Assembly: GCA_013388675.1 (NCBI GenBank)
Contig: JACAEW010000049.1
Coordinates: forward strand, 1 to 39,416
DNA length: 39,416 nt
Origin: Syntrophaceae bacterium
GTDB taxonomy: Bacteria; Desulfobacterota; SM23-61
Direction of reading: 5' to 3'
In this document: one piece after another, positions 9,751 through 21,560 of the stretch
Layout of the letters: each line of letters begins with the position of its first letter
Numbering within the stretch: the first letter of the stretch is position 1
Translations under genes and position numbers: made by a program
The notes under the pieces: model-generated
Seen by the model: only the letters and a program-made list of their open reading frames with translations
Database searches by the model: none
Told to the model about the DNA's origin: nothing

Positions 9751-10209
9751 ATGATCGAGCCTAAAAACCGCCTGGAAAGCATGCTCAAAAAATTAAGAGG
9801 GCGTCAATTCCGAATCACCCCTCAGAGAACTGCGATTTTGAAGGTTTTGGTTTCCAGCATTGAACACCCAACCGTGGAACGAATCTATGAACAGGTCAAA
9901 GCGGATTTTCCAACCACAAGCCTTGCAACGGTGTATAAAACGGTTACCCTCCTCAAAGAACTCAATGAGGTCCTGGAATTAGGGTTCCCCGAAGGGAGCA
10001 ATCGGTATGATGGCCAAAAACCCTATCCTCATCCTCATGTCATTTGCATTCAATGCAAAAAAATCGTCGATCCCGATCTAAGCGGTTTGGCCGATATGAC
10101 CTCCGAACTGAAACAGGAAACCGGTTTCCAAATTATTACCCATCGCCTGGATTTTTTTGGGGTCTGCCCCAGCTGTCAGAAGAAATATAATCAGAAGAAA
10201 TGTAAATAG
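9751..10209 (+). CDS. perR: Fur-family transcriptional regulator, PerR-type
   Basis: FRITPQRTAILKVL..HPTVERIYEQVKADFPTTSLATVYKTV; two CxxC pairs (CIQC, CPSC); Asp in CKKIVD at the position typical of PerR. Confidence 0.87.
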   Translation: MIEPKNRLESMLKKLRGRQFRITPQRTAILKVLVSSIEHPTVERIYEQVKADFPTTSLATVYKTVTLLKELNEVLELGFPEGSNRYDGQKPYPHPHVICIQCKKIVDPDLSGLADMTSELKQETGFQIITHRLDFFGVCPSCQKKYNQKKCK

Positions 10210-10314
10210 GGGTCCTGGATGTTTTCCGTTTTTAGGGATCATAGCGGTCATGAAATTGCCATCATCATTGCATCCCGGTTAGCTAGATGGGCAGCGAAAC
10301 ACCACGATTCATAG

Positions 10315-12552
<2,238 letters not shown>

Positions 12553-12566
12553 GGTAGCCCAACCAA

Positions 12567-12605
12567 CCGGTTCCAGCGGGCGGCTTACCGCCGCCGCTGG
12601 ACCGG
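12567..12605. terminator. Strong inverted repeat between convergent katG and the cPGS-like gene (possible bidirectional terminator, no clear T-tract)
   Basis: CCGGTTCCAGCGGGCGG (12567-12583) versus CCGCCGCCGCTGGACCGG (12588-12605). Confidence 0.45.
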
Positions 12606-13958
12606 AACGTTCAATCGCCCCGACCCCGCCTCGAGATTTTTTTCTTGGATGAAATCCTCGATTACTTGCTTTAGGGTGGTCTTTCCCCAATCCTCCACTC
12701 GGTAGGACACGCGAAGCACCGGCTGCGGGATTTGAATCAGGCGGGAGAGGTCTATGGGGGTCGCGACGAGCACCAGGTCGCAGGGAGTGGCCCGGATGGT
12801 GCCTTCCAGGTCTTTGAGCTGCTCGGGAAAATATCCTTGAGCCGGCAGGGTTTGGTTTAAGTGGGGATAGGCTTCGAAGACGGCTTGCAGCGATCCCCGG
12901 GCAAAGGGCCGGGGGTCCACCAACTCCGCTGCGCCGCACTGGCGGGCGGCGAGGGCCCCGGCCCCGTAAGGCATTCCGCCATGGGTCACGGTCGGGCCAT
13001 CCTCCACGACCAGAACCCTCTTTCCCTTGATTTTCTCCCCTCCCTCCACATAGATTCGGGAGGCGGTTTGCAGGACCTTGGCTCCTGGATTCGCAGTGGA
13101 GATCGAGGCTAGGAGGCGGCCTACCGCTTCCGGAGTCGCAGTGTCCACTTTGTTGATCACTAAAACCTTGGCTCGAAGATAGTTGACCTCTCCGGGGTGG
13201 TAAAGGCTTTCATGACCCGGGCGGTGCGGGTCGAGAACGACGATCTCCAGGTCCGATCGGTAGAAGGAGAAATCGTTATTCCCCCCATCCCATAAGATTA
13301 CCCGGGCTTCCTTTTCCGCGGCGCGCAGAATCGCCCCATAATCCACCCCCGCATAAACCGTGATCCCCTTCACCACCAGGTGTTCATACTCTTCCCTTTC
13401 CTCGACGGTGCAGGCATACCGGTCCAAGTCTTCCATCGTCGCAAACCGCTCCACCTTCATTCGATTCAGGTCGCAGTAAGGCATGGGATGACGAATGACC
13501 ACGGAGCGAATTCCTCTTCCTTGCAAAATTTCCCAGACCCTTTCCGTGATTCCGCTCTTGCCGCAACCGGTCCGGACCGCGCAGACCGAGATCACCGGAA
13601 CTTTGGACCTGAGCATGGTTCGGTCCGGCCCCAGAAGGACAAAATCGGCCCCCAAGGACAAGGCTAAGGACGCTTTGTGCATCACTACCTCGTGGGGGAC
13701 GTCGCTGTAAGCGAAGATGACCTTTTGGACCTTTTGTCCACGGACGATCTCCGCGAGCCTTTCTTCGGGAAAGATGGGGATCCCGCGGGGATAAAGAGAA
13801 CCGGAAAGCTCGGGGGGGAAAATACGGTTTTCGATTCCGGGAATTTGAGCGGCGGTAAAGGCGACGACTTCCGCGGTTAGATCGTCCCGGAAGCAGACTT
13901 GAAAATTATGAAAATCCCTTCCCGCCGCACCCATGATGAGAATTTTGGTTCGCTTCAT
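12585..13958 (-). CDS. Cyclic 2,3-diphosphoglycerate synthetase-like P-loop NTPase
   Basis: MKRTKILIMGAAGRDFHNFQVCFR...SVCAVRTGCGKSGITERV...VILWDGGNNDFSFY...VLVINKVDTA; start MKRTK at 13958 (ORF extends to 14069). Confidence 0.75.
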   Translation of the reverse strand: MKRTKILIMGAAGRDFHNFQVCFRDDLTAEVVAFTAAQIPGIENRIFPPELSGSLYPRGIPIFPEERLAEIVRGQKVQKVIFAYSDVPHEVVMHKASLALSLGADFVLLGPDRTMLRSKVPVISVCAVRTGCGKSGITERVWEILQGRGIRSVVIRHPMPYCDLNRMKVERFATMEDLDRYACTVEEREEYEHLVVKGITVYAGVDYGAILRAAEKEARVILWDGGNNDFSFYRSDLEIVVLDPHRPGHESLYHPGEVNYLRAKVLVINKVDTATPEAVGRLLASISTANPGAKVLQTASRIYVEGGEKIKGKRVLVVEDGPTVTHGGMPYGAGALAARQCGAAELVDPRPFARGSLQAVFEAYPHLNQTLPAQGYFPEQLKDLEGTIRATPCDLVLVATPIDLSRLIQIPQPVLRVSYRVEDWGKTTLKQVIEDFIQEKNLEAGSGRLNVPVQRRR

Positions 13959-14078
13959 CGAAGGCTCAACCTTTCTTCCTGGCATGGCCTCGTCGGGGCA
14001 ATTCCTGAATTGCCCCTGCATCCGGGTTCTCCCCATAAAAAGGCGACCCAACGGCTCGCCCCCCTGCATGGGGGAATT

Positions 14079-15077
14079 CTACCCGAGCTTTACCAGCGGC
14101 TTCAGGGTCTTTCCGGCGCAGAAATCGATGAACGCCTCCTGCAGTTTTTCCAGGGGAACGATGGGAGAGATCATCTGCCGGTAATAGCCGGCGCGCGCCC
14201 GGAATAGGTCTATGAACTCCGCGGCCATCCCGATGGGAAAATAGAAGGAATGAACGATGGAAAAATCTTTCCGCCGCCACTTGATATGGGGCTGGATGAT
14301 CCAGGGGTTCGGACTCTGGCCAAAAAGGACCACGCATCCCCCCGGCTCGACTAAGTCGAACACCAGGTCCCGGCCGGCCTGCTGCCCGCTGGCCTCCACC
14401 ACCAGGCTGAATTCGCCCCGGGGATTAATTCCTGCCGGGTCTATGGCCTTCGCCCCCCACCCAAGGGCCGCCCCCATTCGCACCGGGGCGGGGTCATAGG
14501 CATAGACATTTCCTTCCATCCCCAGGCTGGATAGGATGTGGAAGCTGCCCAGGCCCAGGGGCCCCAGCCCGACCACCGCAGCCCTGCCCGAGCGGGCCTG
14601 CGAGTCCAGGGCCCGCAGGCCATATTTTACTCCGTAGGTGGCCGTGCCGATCGTATCCAGGATCAAAACCCCTTCCGCATCGGAGATGTCCGGGGGAAGT
14701 TCAATCAGGCAGGATGCCGGGACGGTGACATTCTGGGCATAGCCCCCCGGCCGGTTGAAACCAATCTGGCCGCCCAGAACGTTAATGCAGCGGTTGGTCT
14801 CCCCTACCCGGCAAAAGCGGCACTGCCCGCAATAAGGATGGATGTAAACCGCCACCCGGGCCCCTTCGGGGGCGGTTGCCCCGGGGCCGTTCCTTCGGAC
14901 TATGCCCGTCAATTCATGACCCGGAGTATTTTGCGTACCGTTGTGAAACAGGCGTTTGTCCGATCCGCAAAGGCCGCAGTAGCTGGTTTGCACGAGGACT
15001 TCTCCTGCCCCCGGTTCGGGAATCGGCGCCGAGACGATCTCGATCTTATCCCCGCCCTGGAAGACGGCTTTCAGCAT
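14079..15077 (-). CDS. Zinc-dependent medium-chain alcohol dehydrogenase (threonine/sorbitol dehydrogenase-like)
   Basis: GAGEVLVQTSYCGLCGSDKRLF..GHELTGIV, CGQCRFCRVGETNRC structural Zn cysteines, VVGLGPLGLGSFHI Rossmann motif. Confidence 0.9.
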   Translation of the reverse strand: MLKAVFQGGDKIEIVSAPIPEPGAGEVLVQTSYCGLCGSDKRLFHNGTQNTPGHELTGIVRRNGPGATAPEGARVAVYIHPYCGQCRFCRVGETNRCINVLGGQIGFNRPGGYAQNVTVPASCLIELPPDISDAEGVLILDTIGTATYGVKYGLRALDSQARSGRAAVVGLGPLGLGSFHILSSLGMEGNVYAYDPAPVRMGAALGWGAKAIDPAGINPRGEFSLVVEASGQQAGRDLVFDLVEPGGCVVLFGQSPNPWIIQPHIKWRRKDFSIVHSFYFPIGMAAEFIDLFRARAGYYRQMISPIVPLEKLQEAFIDFCAGKTLKPLVKLG

Positions 15078-15327
15078 GGTTGAGTTTGACAGAATAGACT
15101 CCTCTCCATTTCATAGCGCTGGGGGCACGCTACCGGGCCGCCGAAGGACAGGGCGTTTTGAATATGAATCTTCGATTTTCGGCATGCATTGCCAGATTGC
15201 TGAACTTCCACGTTAGCGGGACCAGCTTTTTCATCCGGGCGAAACCCATCCTATTTCCGTCCCCGGTCTGGCATATCAGGACAACCATTCCCAGCCTTGC
15301 CTTGTGAGCGTTGGGAGCGATTAGTCT

Positions 15328-15990
15328 TTACTCATACGGAGTGGCATCCCAGGAATCCGAGAACCGCTTGAGTCCCATGGCCGTGTAAGGATTGTCGAAA
15401 GCCTCCTTGAAAACGTCGAAACCCGCAGTCACGATGTGCGCCCCGGCTACGGCCGCCTCAACGATCTGGCGGGCGTTGCGGACCGCCGCCACCAGGACCT
15501 CGGTTTTAAAGTGGTAGTTGCGGTAGATGGTCACGATCTCCTGGACCAGATGGGAGATTTCCTCCCCGTTCGCCTCTTTCCACCCCACGAAGGGGGAAAC
15601 GAAGGTCGCCCCCAGACGGGCCGCCTGCAAAGCCTGCATCGCCGAAAAGACCAGGGTCAGGTTGACCCGGATTCCTCTCTCGCTCAGGGTCCAGAGGGCC
15701 CGATACCCGGCCTCGGTTGCCGGAAGTTTAATGACGAAGTTGGGCGACATGGAAGCCAGTTTGACCGCCTCCTCCACCATGGCCTCAGCCGTCAGGTGAT
15801 GGGGATTGACTTCTACGGAAATGGGCTTGCCAGTCCCCTCGAACTCCCGGGCGATGTCCCGAATGGCTGTTAGAAAAGGTTTCCCGCTGTTGCGAACATG
15901 GCGCGGATTACTGGTCACTCCGTCGATATTCCACATATCCCGGGCATAACGGATTTCATCCGCTTTCGCACTGTCCAGAAAAAATTTCAT
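15328..15990 (-). CDS. Transaldolase / fructose-6-phosphate aldolase-like (FSA/TalC type)
   Basis: MKFFLDSAKADEIRYARDMWNIDGVTSNPRHV...PNFVIKLPAT...GIRVNLTLVFSAMQALQAARLGATFVSPFVGW; start at 15990 (ORF extends to 16272). Confidence 0.9.
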   Translation of the reverse strand: MKFFLDSAKADEIRYARDMWNIDGVTSNPRHVRNSGKPFLTAIRDIAREFEGTGKPISVEVNPHHLTAEAMVEEAVKLASMSPNFVIKLPATEAGYRALWTLSERGIRVNLTLVFSAMQALQAARLGATFVSPFVGWKEANGEEISHLVQEIVTIYRNYHFKTEVLVAAVRNARQIVEAAVAGAHIVTAGFDVFKEAFDNPYTAMGLKRFSDSWDATPYE

Positions 15991-16310
15991 TTTTTCTCCT
16001 TTTGGGCCTATGGCCGGGCATATCGGTGGCGGTCGAACACCCTGAAAATAAGAAGCTAACAACTGTGAGAGGGGACGATACCATAGCGAAATCTTTCTAA
16101 AATTATGGCGCAATTCAGTAAATCCCGCAAGCTCATCCGCCGAAATCGGGTGCTGGGGCTCCATCGCTATATGGTTAGAATTGCTGTCGGGGGCGGCCGG
16201 GCTAATGAAGCGGCGAAAGGAGATGGGGGTTATAAACCCAAGGAAGATGAAGGGCTCCCTCGGAGGGGACAAATCGGGTTATCCAATTTTTTTTATGATG
16301 ACCCTTTGGT

Positions 16311-16778
16311 CTAATGAAAAATATGAAATTTCAGGAGAACAACCTGGTAGGTGATAATCCCCAGATAAACGAGCGTAATCCCAAAAATGGCTTTATGAAC
16401 ATGGCGGAACCGGCTGTGGAGGCATAAAAGGATCAAATTTACCGAAACGATCACGAATTTCCACGCCCAAAACTTGTCCCCGTAAACCTCGATTGCCGAC
16501 CGAACGAGCGGGTTCACCTCCCAACCCCCGCAATCCAAAATAATCAAAGTGAACAGAGAATCGAGGACATTCAGCCCAACCATCAAGACCAAAAAAAAGA
16601 GCAGGCTGGGGCCGTAACGGTCGACATAGCCTCCCTTTTCTCGATCTTCTTTTCTCCGGAAGCCCTTTCTTCGGCCCCATAAGGTATAACGGCTGAAGAG
16701 AGGAGTGGGTTGTCTCCGCCGATCCTTGAAGTTTCTTCTATCCATTTTATTTCCGAAAGCCCCTGAATTGATGGACAT
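16311..16778 (-). CDS. Small integral membrane protein, DUF5658-like
   Basis: VGLNVLDSLFTLIILDCGGWEVNPLVRSAIEVYGDKFWAWKFVIVSVNLILLC; hydrophobic helices. Confidence 0.6.
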   Translation of the reverse strand: MSINSGAFGNKMDRRNFKDRRRQPTPLFSRYTLWGRRKGFRRKEDREKGGYVDRYGPSLLFFLVLMVGLNVLDSLFTLIILDCGGWEVNPLVRSAIEVYGDKFWAWKFVIVSVNLILLCLHSRFRHVHKAIFGITLVYLGIITYQVVLLKFHIFH

Positions 16779-17076
16779 GAAATCATCCCGGGCTGCAGAA
16801 TGGATGCCAAAAAGCGAATGACCGTTTCCCTAAAATCTCGTTAATAAAAGGAAATGGTTACGAATAGATATATAAGAAGAGACGATACCTTCATGACCGC
16901 CGGAGTCCGGGCTATAGAGAAAAGGGTACAGAAGTGTACATGCCGGACTATGGTTTGGATTGGATAACTTTTCGCCCCGTATTCCTTCGCCTTTCCTGAA
17001 AGGCCGGGTTGTGATATTTTAAACCTGGGAATCATGCTAATATCCCCCGCAGGCATTTGTAACCGATCTTTACCGG

Positions 17077-17679
17077 GTGCGGATGGCATGGGAAATGGAT
17101 AATCTTTCCGGTCAAATCGAAATCTCCTTTGCAGATCCCGATCCAATCCGCCCTTGCGCCCCGGGTGATTTCAAAGCCATTTACGAAATCATCAACGACG
17201 CAGCGAAAGCATACCGGGGGATAATCCCTAAGGACCGGTGGAAAGAGCCTCACATGCCCCGGGAGGAACTAAAAGGAGAGATTGAGGCAGGTGTGGCTTT
17301 CTGGGGCTATCAAGAGAAAAACGAACTGCTGGGCGTAATGGGGCTCCAACCGGTTCACGATGTAACCCTGATCCGCCATTCTTACGTACGAACCGCCTGC
17401 AGGAATCAGGGAATCGGGGGAAGGCTTTTGTCCTTCCTGAAGGCTAAAACCGACCGCCCCCTTCTCGTCGGAACCTGGGCCGCTGCCGCATGGGCGATTC
17501 GCTTTTATGAAACATACGGTTTCCGCCAGGTATCTCCCAAGGAGAAAAACCGGCTGCTCGGGCGATACTGGTTCATCCCCAACCGCCAAGTGGAAACCTC
17601 CGTCGTTCTGGCCGACCCGAAATGGTTTAAGGTATTCGCGAGGGGAGAACGGGAATTCAACCTGGGTGAAAAAGATTAG
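17077..17679 (+). CDS. GNAT family N-acetyltransferase
   Basis: IRPCAPGDFKAIYEIINDAAKAYRGIIP..SYVRTACRNQGIGGRLLSFL..FYETYGFRQVS. Confidence 0.88.
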   Translation: MRMAWEMDNLSGQIEISFADPDPIRPCAPGDFKAIYEIINDAAKAYRGIIPKDRWKEPHMPREELKGEIEAGVAFWGYQEKNELLGVMGLQPVHDVTLIRHSYVRTACRNQGIGGRLLSFLKAKTDRPLLVGTWAAAAWAIRFYETYGFRQVSPKEKNRLLGRYWFIPNRQVETSVVLADPKWFKVFARGEREFNLGEKD

Positions 17680-18574
17680 CAGCATTTCTTTAAGTATCAT
17701 ATTTTTTCTTCTGGCTGGGCCTTTGATCTTCATAGCCCAAGAGGCTCTCGCCTCCCCCATCTCCCACACCTGGGTTCACGCGACTGTCCGGGTGGAGAAT
17801 GAATGGAAAAAGGGGGGAACCGGGTTCCTGGTGATCCGTAAGCTGGGCAAGAAGCAGGGAAAAGTCTTTCTGGTTACGAACAAGCATGTAATCCACCCGG
17901 ACCCGGAATCAAGGGAGAAGGCCCAGTATTTGACTCTTTTTCTGAATGTTCGGGAAACGGATGGGGCGGTGGCGGGGAAAACCTTTCAGGTTCCCCTGCA
18001 TGAGGATGACCGTAAGCTCTGGCGCGAGCACCCGAATCCTCATGTGGACGTCCTGGCCGTGGATATTACCTCGCTCATCAATAGCCAACCCAACCTTGAA
18101 AACCGAGGGGCGGATTACTCTCTCTTTGCCACTCCTCAGGTCCTTAAGGAAGAAAACATTACCGAGGGGGAAGAAGTCTTTGTTTTAGGGTATCCCCTCG
18201 GACTTTTTCACCCCCGCGTCCATTCCCCCCTGGTGCGCCAGGGGATCGTGGCCAGCAAAATCGGGGAGAGAATCCAGGTTCGATTCCGCTCCTCCTCGGG
18301 GGGCCCTCAGAGAGTAAAGATTCCCGGATTCCTCATCGATGCCCACGTTATCCCCGGGTCCAGCGGCAGCCCGGTAGTGCTCAAACCCATCATCGGTCGA
18401 AAGGTACAAGATAAAATCGAAATGGGAACAGCCACCCCTTACCTCCTGGGCATCGTCTCCGCCACGGAAACGGCGGCCATTCGCATGGAAGGGTCTGCTT
18501 TTGCAACCCTGGCCGGCCTGGGGATCGTCTTTGATACCTCCACGATCCAAGAGACCATCGAGCTTTTCTTCTAG
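17666..18574 (+). CDS. Secreted trypsin-like serine peptidase
   Basis: Probable GTG start 17666 giving signal peptide VKKISSISLSIIFFLLAGPLIFIAQEALA; catalytic His in VTNKHVI, Asp in HVDVLAVDI, Ser in IPGSSGSPVV. Confidence 0.75.
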   Translation: MKKISSISLSIIFFLLAGPLIFIAQEALASPISHTWVHATVRVENEWKKGGTGFLVIRKLGKKQGKVFLVTNKHVIHPDPESREKAQYLTLFLNVRETDGAVAGKTFQVPLHEDDRKLWREHPNPHVDVLAVDITSLINSQPNLENRGADYSLFATPQVLKEENITEGEEVFVLGYPLGLFHPRVHSPLVRQGIVASKIGERIQVRFRSSSGGPQRVKIPGFLIDAHVIPGSSGSPVVLKPIIGRKVQDKIEMGTATPYLLGIVSATETAAIRMEGSAFATLAGLGIVFDTSTIQETIELFF

Positions 18575-18588
18575 AAGGAGCGCCGTCC

Positions 18589-19572
18589 ATGAAAACCCCG
18601 GACTTCAAGGATGTCCTTCTTGCCCAAAGCCGGATCCGGCCCTATCTCCCCCGGACTCCCCTACACACCTACCCGGCCCTCAACCAGCTCATCGGCACCG
18701 AAGTCTTTATCAAACACGAAAATTACCAGCCCGTGGGGGCGTTCAAGGTCCGCGGGGGGATCAACCTCATCTCTCAGCTCAGCGCGGAAGAAAGGAAGCG
18801 GGGAGTGATTTCCGCCTCCACTGGAAATCATGGCCAGTCGGTAGCCTATGCGGCCGGGAAGTTCGGCGTTCAGGCCCGGATCGTGGTGCCGGAAAAGGCC
18901 AATCCGGGAAAAGTGGCGGCCATGCAGGGGATGGGAGCGGAGGTGATTTTTCACGGGGCCGTTTTTGACGAGGCCCGCCTGCACTGTGAATTCCTGGCCC
19001 AAGAGAAGGGATACCGGTACATTCACTCGGGAGACGAACCGTTGCTCATCGCCGGCGTGGCCACCGGAGTCCTGGAGATGTTGGAGGACCGGCCTGACTT
19101 GGAGGTCATTTTCGTGCCCGTCGGGGGCGGCAGCGGAGCGGCCGGGGCCTGTATCGTGGCCCGGGCGGTGAATCCGGGGATTCGGGTCGTTGGAGTTCAA
19201 TCGGAGGCCTCTCCCGCGGCCCACCACTCCTGGAAGCTGAAAAAAATGGTGGAGGCCCCCAATCGGACCATCGCCGAGGGGCTGGCCACGGGGACCGCAT
19301 TTTCGCTTCCCCAGGCGATCCTGCGGGAGCATTTAAAAGACTTCGTCCTGGTTCCTGACGGGGAGATTCTCCGGGCCATGGTATGGATGATAGAGCGCGC
19401 TCATACCCTGGCGGAGGCTGCCGGAGCCGCCCCATTGGCCGCCGCCTACCGCCTGCGGGAGAAATTGAAGGGCAAGAAAATCGGCCTCATCTGTTCGGGC
19501 GGAAACGTTTCGCTGGAGCAATTGAAACAAGCATTGGCAAATGCGGAATGCGGAATGGGGAATGCGGAATGA
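18589..19572 (+). CDS. Threonine/serine dehydratase, PLP-dependent (IlvA/TdcB-like)
   Basis: TPLHTYPALNQLIGTEVFIKHENYQPVGAFKVRGG, STGNHGQSVAYAA, PVGGGSGAAG; C-terminal LANAECGMGNAE is encoded by repeat sequence. Confidence 0.92.
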   Translation: MKTPDFKDVLLAQSRIRPYLPRTPLHTYPALNQLIGTEVFIKHENYQPVGAFKVRGGINLISQLSAEERKRGVISASTGNHGQSVAYAAGKFGVQARIVVPEKANPGKVAAMQGMGAEVIFHGAVFDEARLHCEFLAQEKGYRYIHSGDEPLLIAGVATGVLEMLEDRPDLEVIFVPVGGGSGAAGACIVARAVNPGIRVVGVQSEASPAAHHSWKLKKMVEAPNRTIAEGLATGTAFSLPQAILREHLKDFVLVPDGEILRAMVWMIERAHTLAEAAGAAPLAAAYRLREKLKGKKIGLICSGGNVSLEQLKQALANAECGMGNAE

Positions 19573-19685
19573 AAGACAAACCATTTCTTATCCCTATTCA
19601 ACAATCCCCCTTCTTCCTTTCCCCTTCGGATGGTTGGATGGTTCGTGTCTCCTATTCCGAATTCGGCATTCCGCAATCCGCATTT
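19539..19685. repeat. Inverted-repeat element A: 32-bp arms of GCGGAAT-like heptads
   Basis: Left arm 19539-19570 AAATGCGGAATGCGGAATGGGGAATGCGGAAT; reverse complement of right arm 19654-19685 AAATGCGGATTGCGGAATGCCGAATTCGGAAT (28/32 match). Confidence 0.88.
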
Positions 19686-19702
19686 CATCGGGGGGGTGAT
19701 CC

Positions 19703-20665
19703 ATGGCTAAAGCAATCGAACAGTTGCCTTCCGGAATAACCATCGGCCACGCCGGCCTGGGATACCGCGGCGGGGTGGCGGGGAGCGTTCGGCAGCAGGT
19801 CCACGACGGGGATACCATCGTCGTCCGGGCCATCGGGAACTTCGGGGTGCGATTCTTGGGTGTTGATGCGCCGGAAATCAGCTTTACGATCCCCGGGGAA
19901 CGCACCTTTCGCGGCCTCTCCGATCCCCGATGGGAAGAATTTCTCTCCAAGCCATTCGACGAGAAATATCCTCCCTTCGATCCCCCCTTGAGCCAGGGCC
20001 TGCGGCAGCACCTGAAGGCCCGGGTGGGGGTGGGAACCGCCCTGAACCATCGCCGCCATGCCGAGGCGGCGGAGGACCTGCTGGAAGAAGAGGTCCGCAA
20101 GGACCTGAGCGCCCTCGGCCAGGCGGAAGAGGACTTTCGGTTTTACCTGGTGTTTGCCGCCGAGGTCATGGACCGCTACGGCAGGCTTCTCAGCTTCCTA
20201 AACCGATTTCAGCCGGAACCCTTTACTCCGGAGGAACGGCCCTTCAGCTATAACGAGCGCCTGTTGCGCGAGGGGAGAGTGATGCCTTATTTTATTTGGC
20301 CCAACATCAACCCCTTTCGAAAACAGGGGTCCTCCGTGCAGGCGGTCATCCCTCCGGGAAAGGCGAGCCAAATCGCGGAAGAGGACAGCGCCCTGCGCCA
20401 GGCCCGCGGATGGGTTCGTGCCGCCCGGCAGAAGAAGATGGGGATATTCGATGGGAGCGATCCCCTGAGACTTTTACCGTTCGAAGTCCGGTTTCTGGCC
20501 CGAAGACGCCCGCCGGACCGGTGGGTTATCGATTTAAGCAAGGATGACAATCTTTTAATCAGGCCCGAGAAGTACTACGCCGTTGCCAATATGGAAGACC
20601 GTCTGTTCATCCCGGAAGAATATGGGCCTTTATTCATGCAGGCGGGGTGGAAAAAGAAGAAATGA
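19703..20665 (+). CDS. Staphylococcal nuclease (SNase)-like protein with internal insertion and C-terminal extension
   Basis: VHDGDTIVVRAIGNFGVRFLGVDAPEIS ... MDRYGRLLSFLNRF ... YNERLLREGRVMPYF; 320 aa. Confidence 0.75.
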   Translation: MAKAIEQLPSGITIGHAGLGYRGGVAGSVRQQVHDGDTIVVRAIGNFGVRFLGVDAPEISFTIPGERTFRGLSDPRWEEFLSKPFDEKYPPFDPPLSQGLRQHLKARVGVGTALNHRRHAEAAEDLLEEEVRKDLSALGQAEEDFRFYLVFAAEVMDRYGRLLSFLNRFQPEPFTPEERPFSYNERLLREGRVMPYFIWPNINPFRKQGSSVQAVIPPGKASQIAEEDSALRQARGWVRAARQKKMGIFDGSDPLRLLPFEVRFLARRRPPDRWVIDLSKDDNLLIRPEKYYAVANMEDRLFIPEEYGPLFMQAGWKKKK

Positions 20666-20740
20666 ACTAGCCGCAAAACCCTTGCGAACCTTCAGTCCGG
20701 GGAACGGTCTCCGGAGTCCGGTCCTTTCCCGCGAACATCC

Positions 20741-21226
20741 ATGAAACTTTTCCTTTTCTTTTTTTCCCTTGGCCTTCTCCCTTTTCCGCTCCAAGCCGGC
20801 GAGAACCCCCGGGTCCGAAATCTTCGGGACCTTCCCGCCTTTCGGGTCCTGGTTGAACACCTCACTCCCGATGCCAGGCAGGCGGGAATCTCGGAAGAAG
20901 CCATCGAAAGTCAGGTGCGGGCGAACTTTCGTAAATTTCTTCCCCATATTTCTTTGGAGGAAAGAGAAGGCCCTTCGATCTACATTCGGATCGTGCTTCA
21001 CAAGAGAAAAGCGGAAGACCTTTATTATGGGATGATCGGCTTGAGCATCGACAGGCCGGTCATGGTATTATCCTCGAAAGGAGATTTTCCCACTCTCTCG
21101 CAGGTTTGGGAGAGAACCGCAGTTTTCTCGGGCAGGGATCCCCTCTTGGGGGTTTTTGAAATTCTTGCCAGGCTGCTCAATCAGCTCATCGAGGATTTGA
21201 AAGCCGCAAATCCTCCACCCCGATAA
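20741..21226 (+). CDS. Secreted protein of unknown function
   Basis: Signal peptide MKLFLFFFSLGLLPFPLQAGE; coding-like composition and collinear with neighbours. Confidence 0.6.
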   Translation: MKLFLFFFSLGLLPFPLQAGENPRVRNLRDLPAFRVLVEHLTPDARQAGISEEAIESQVRANFRKFLPHISLEEREGPSIYIRIVLHKRKAEDLYYGMIGLSIDRPVMVLSSKGDFPTLSQVWERTAVFSGRDPLLGVFEILARLLNQLIEDLKAANPPPR

Positions 21227-21243
21227 AAGAAAGGAGAAAAAGG

Positions 21244-21543
21244 ATGGCTCTCATGCAGATCGTCATCTCCCCCCGGATCTACCAAGGGGAAAGCCTCAGT
21301 CCCTACGTGGCGGAAATCCACAAATATCTGAAGAAGACCAAGTTTCCCCATACCCTTCATGATATGGGGACCATTGTGGAGGGCAAGGCCGGAGAGCTGC
21401 TGGCGCTGGCTCGAAAGCTTCATGAGATTCCTTTCAAAAAAGGGGTCACTCGAGTTTATACAACCATCCAGCTCGATGACCGCAGGGACAAGAAAGTGGT
21501 TCTGGGAGACAAGATCAAATCGGTGCGAAGCGAAATGCGGTGA
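21244..21543 (+). CDS. MTH1187 family (YqgV-like) thiamine-binding-type protein
   Basis: MQIVISPRIYQGESLSPYVAEIHKYLKKTKFPHTLHDMGTIVEG...; ~100 aa. Confidence 0.85.
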   Translation: MALMQIVISPRIYQGESLSPYVAEIHKYLKKTKFPHTLHDMGTIVEGKAGELLALARKLHEIPFKKGVTRVYTTIQLDDRRDKKVVLGDKIKSVRSEMR

Positions 21544-21560
21544 TCAAGGAAAGCTCGCCG

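Noticed and set aside
19539-19570. Heptad repeats as a CRISPR or tandem array
   Set aside because: Units are contiguous 7-mers without spacers and occur as inverted arms; no cas genes in the window
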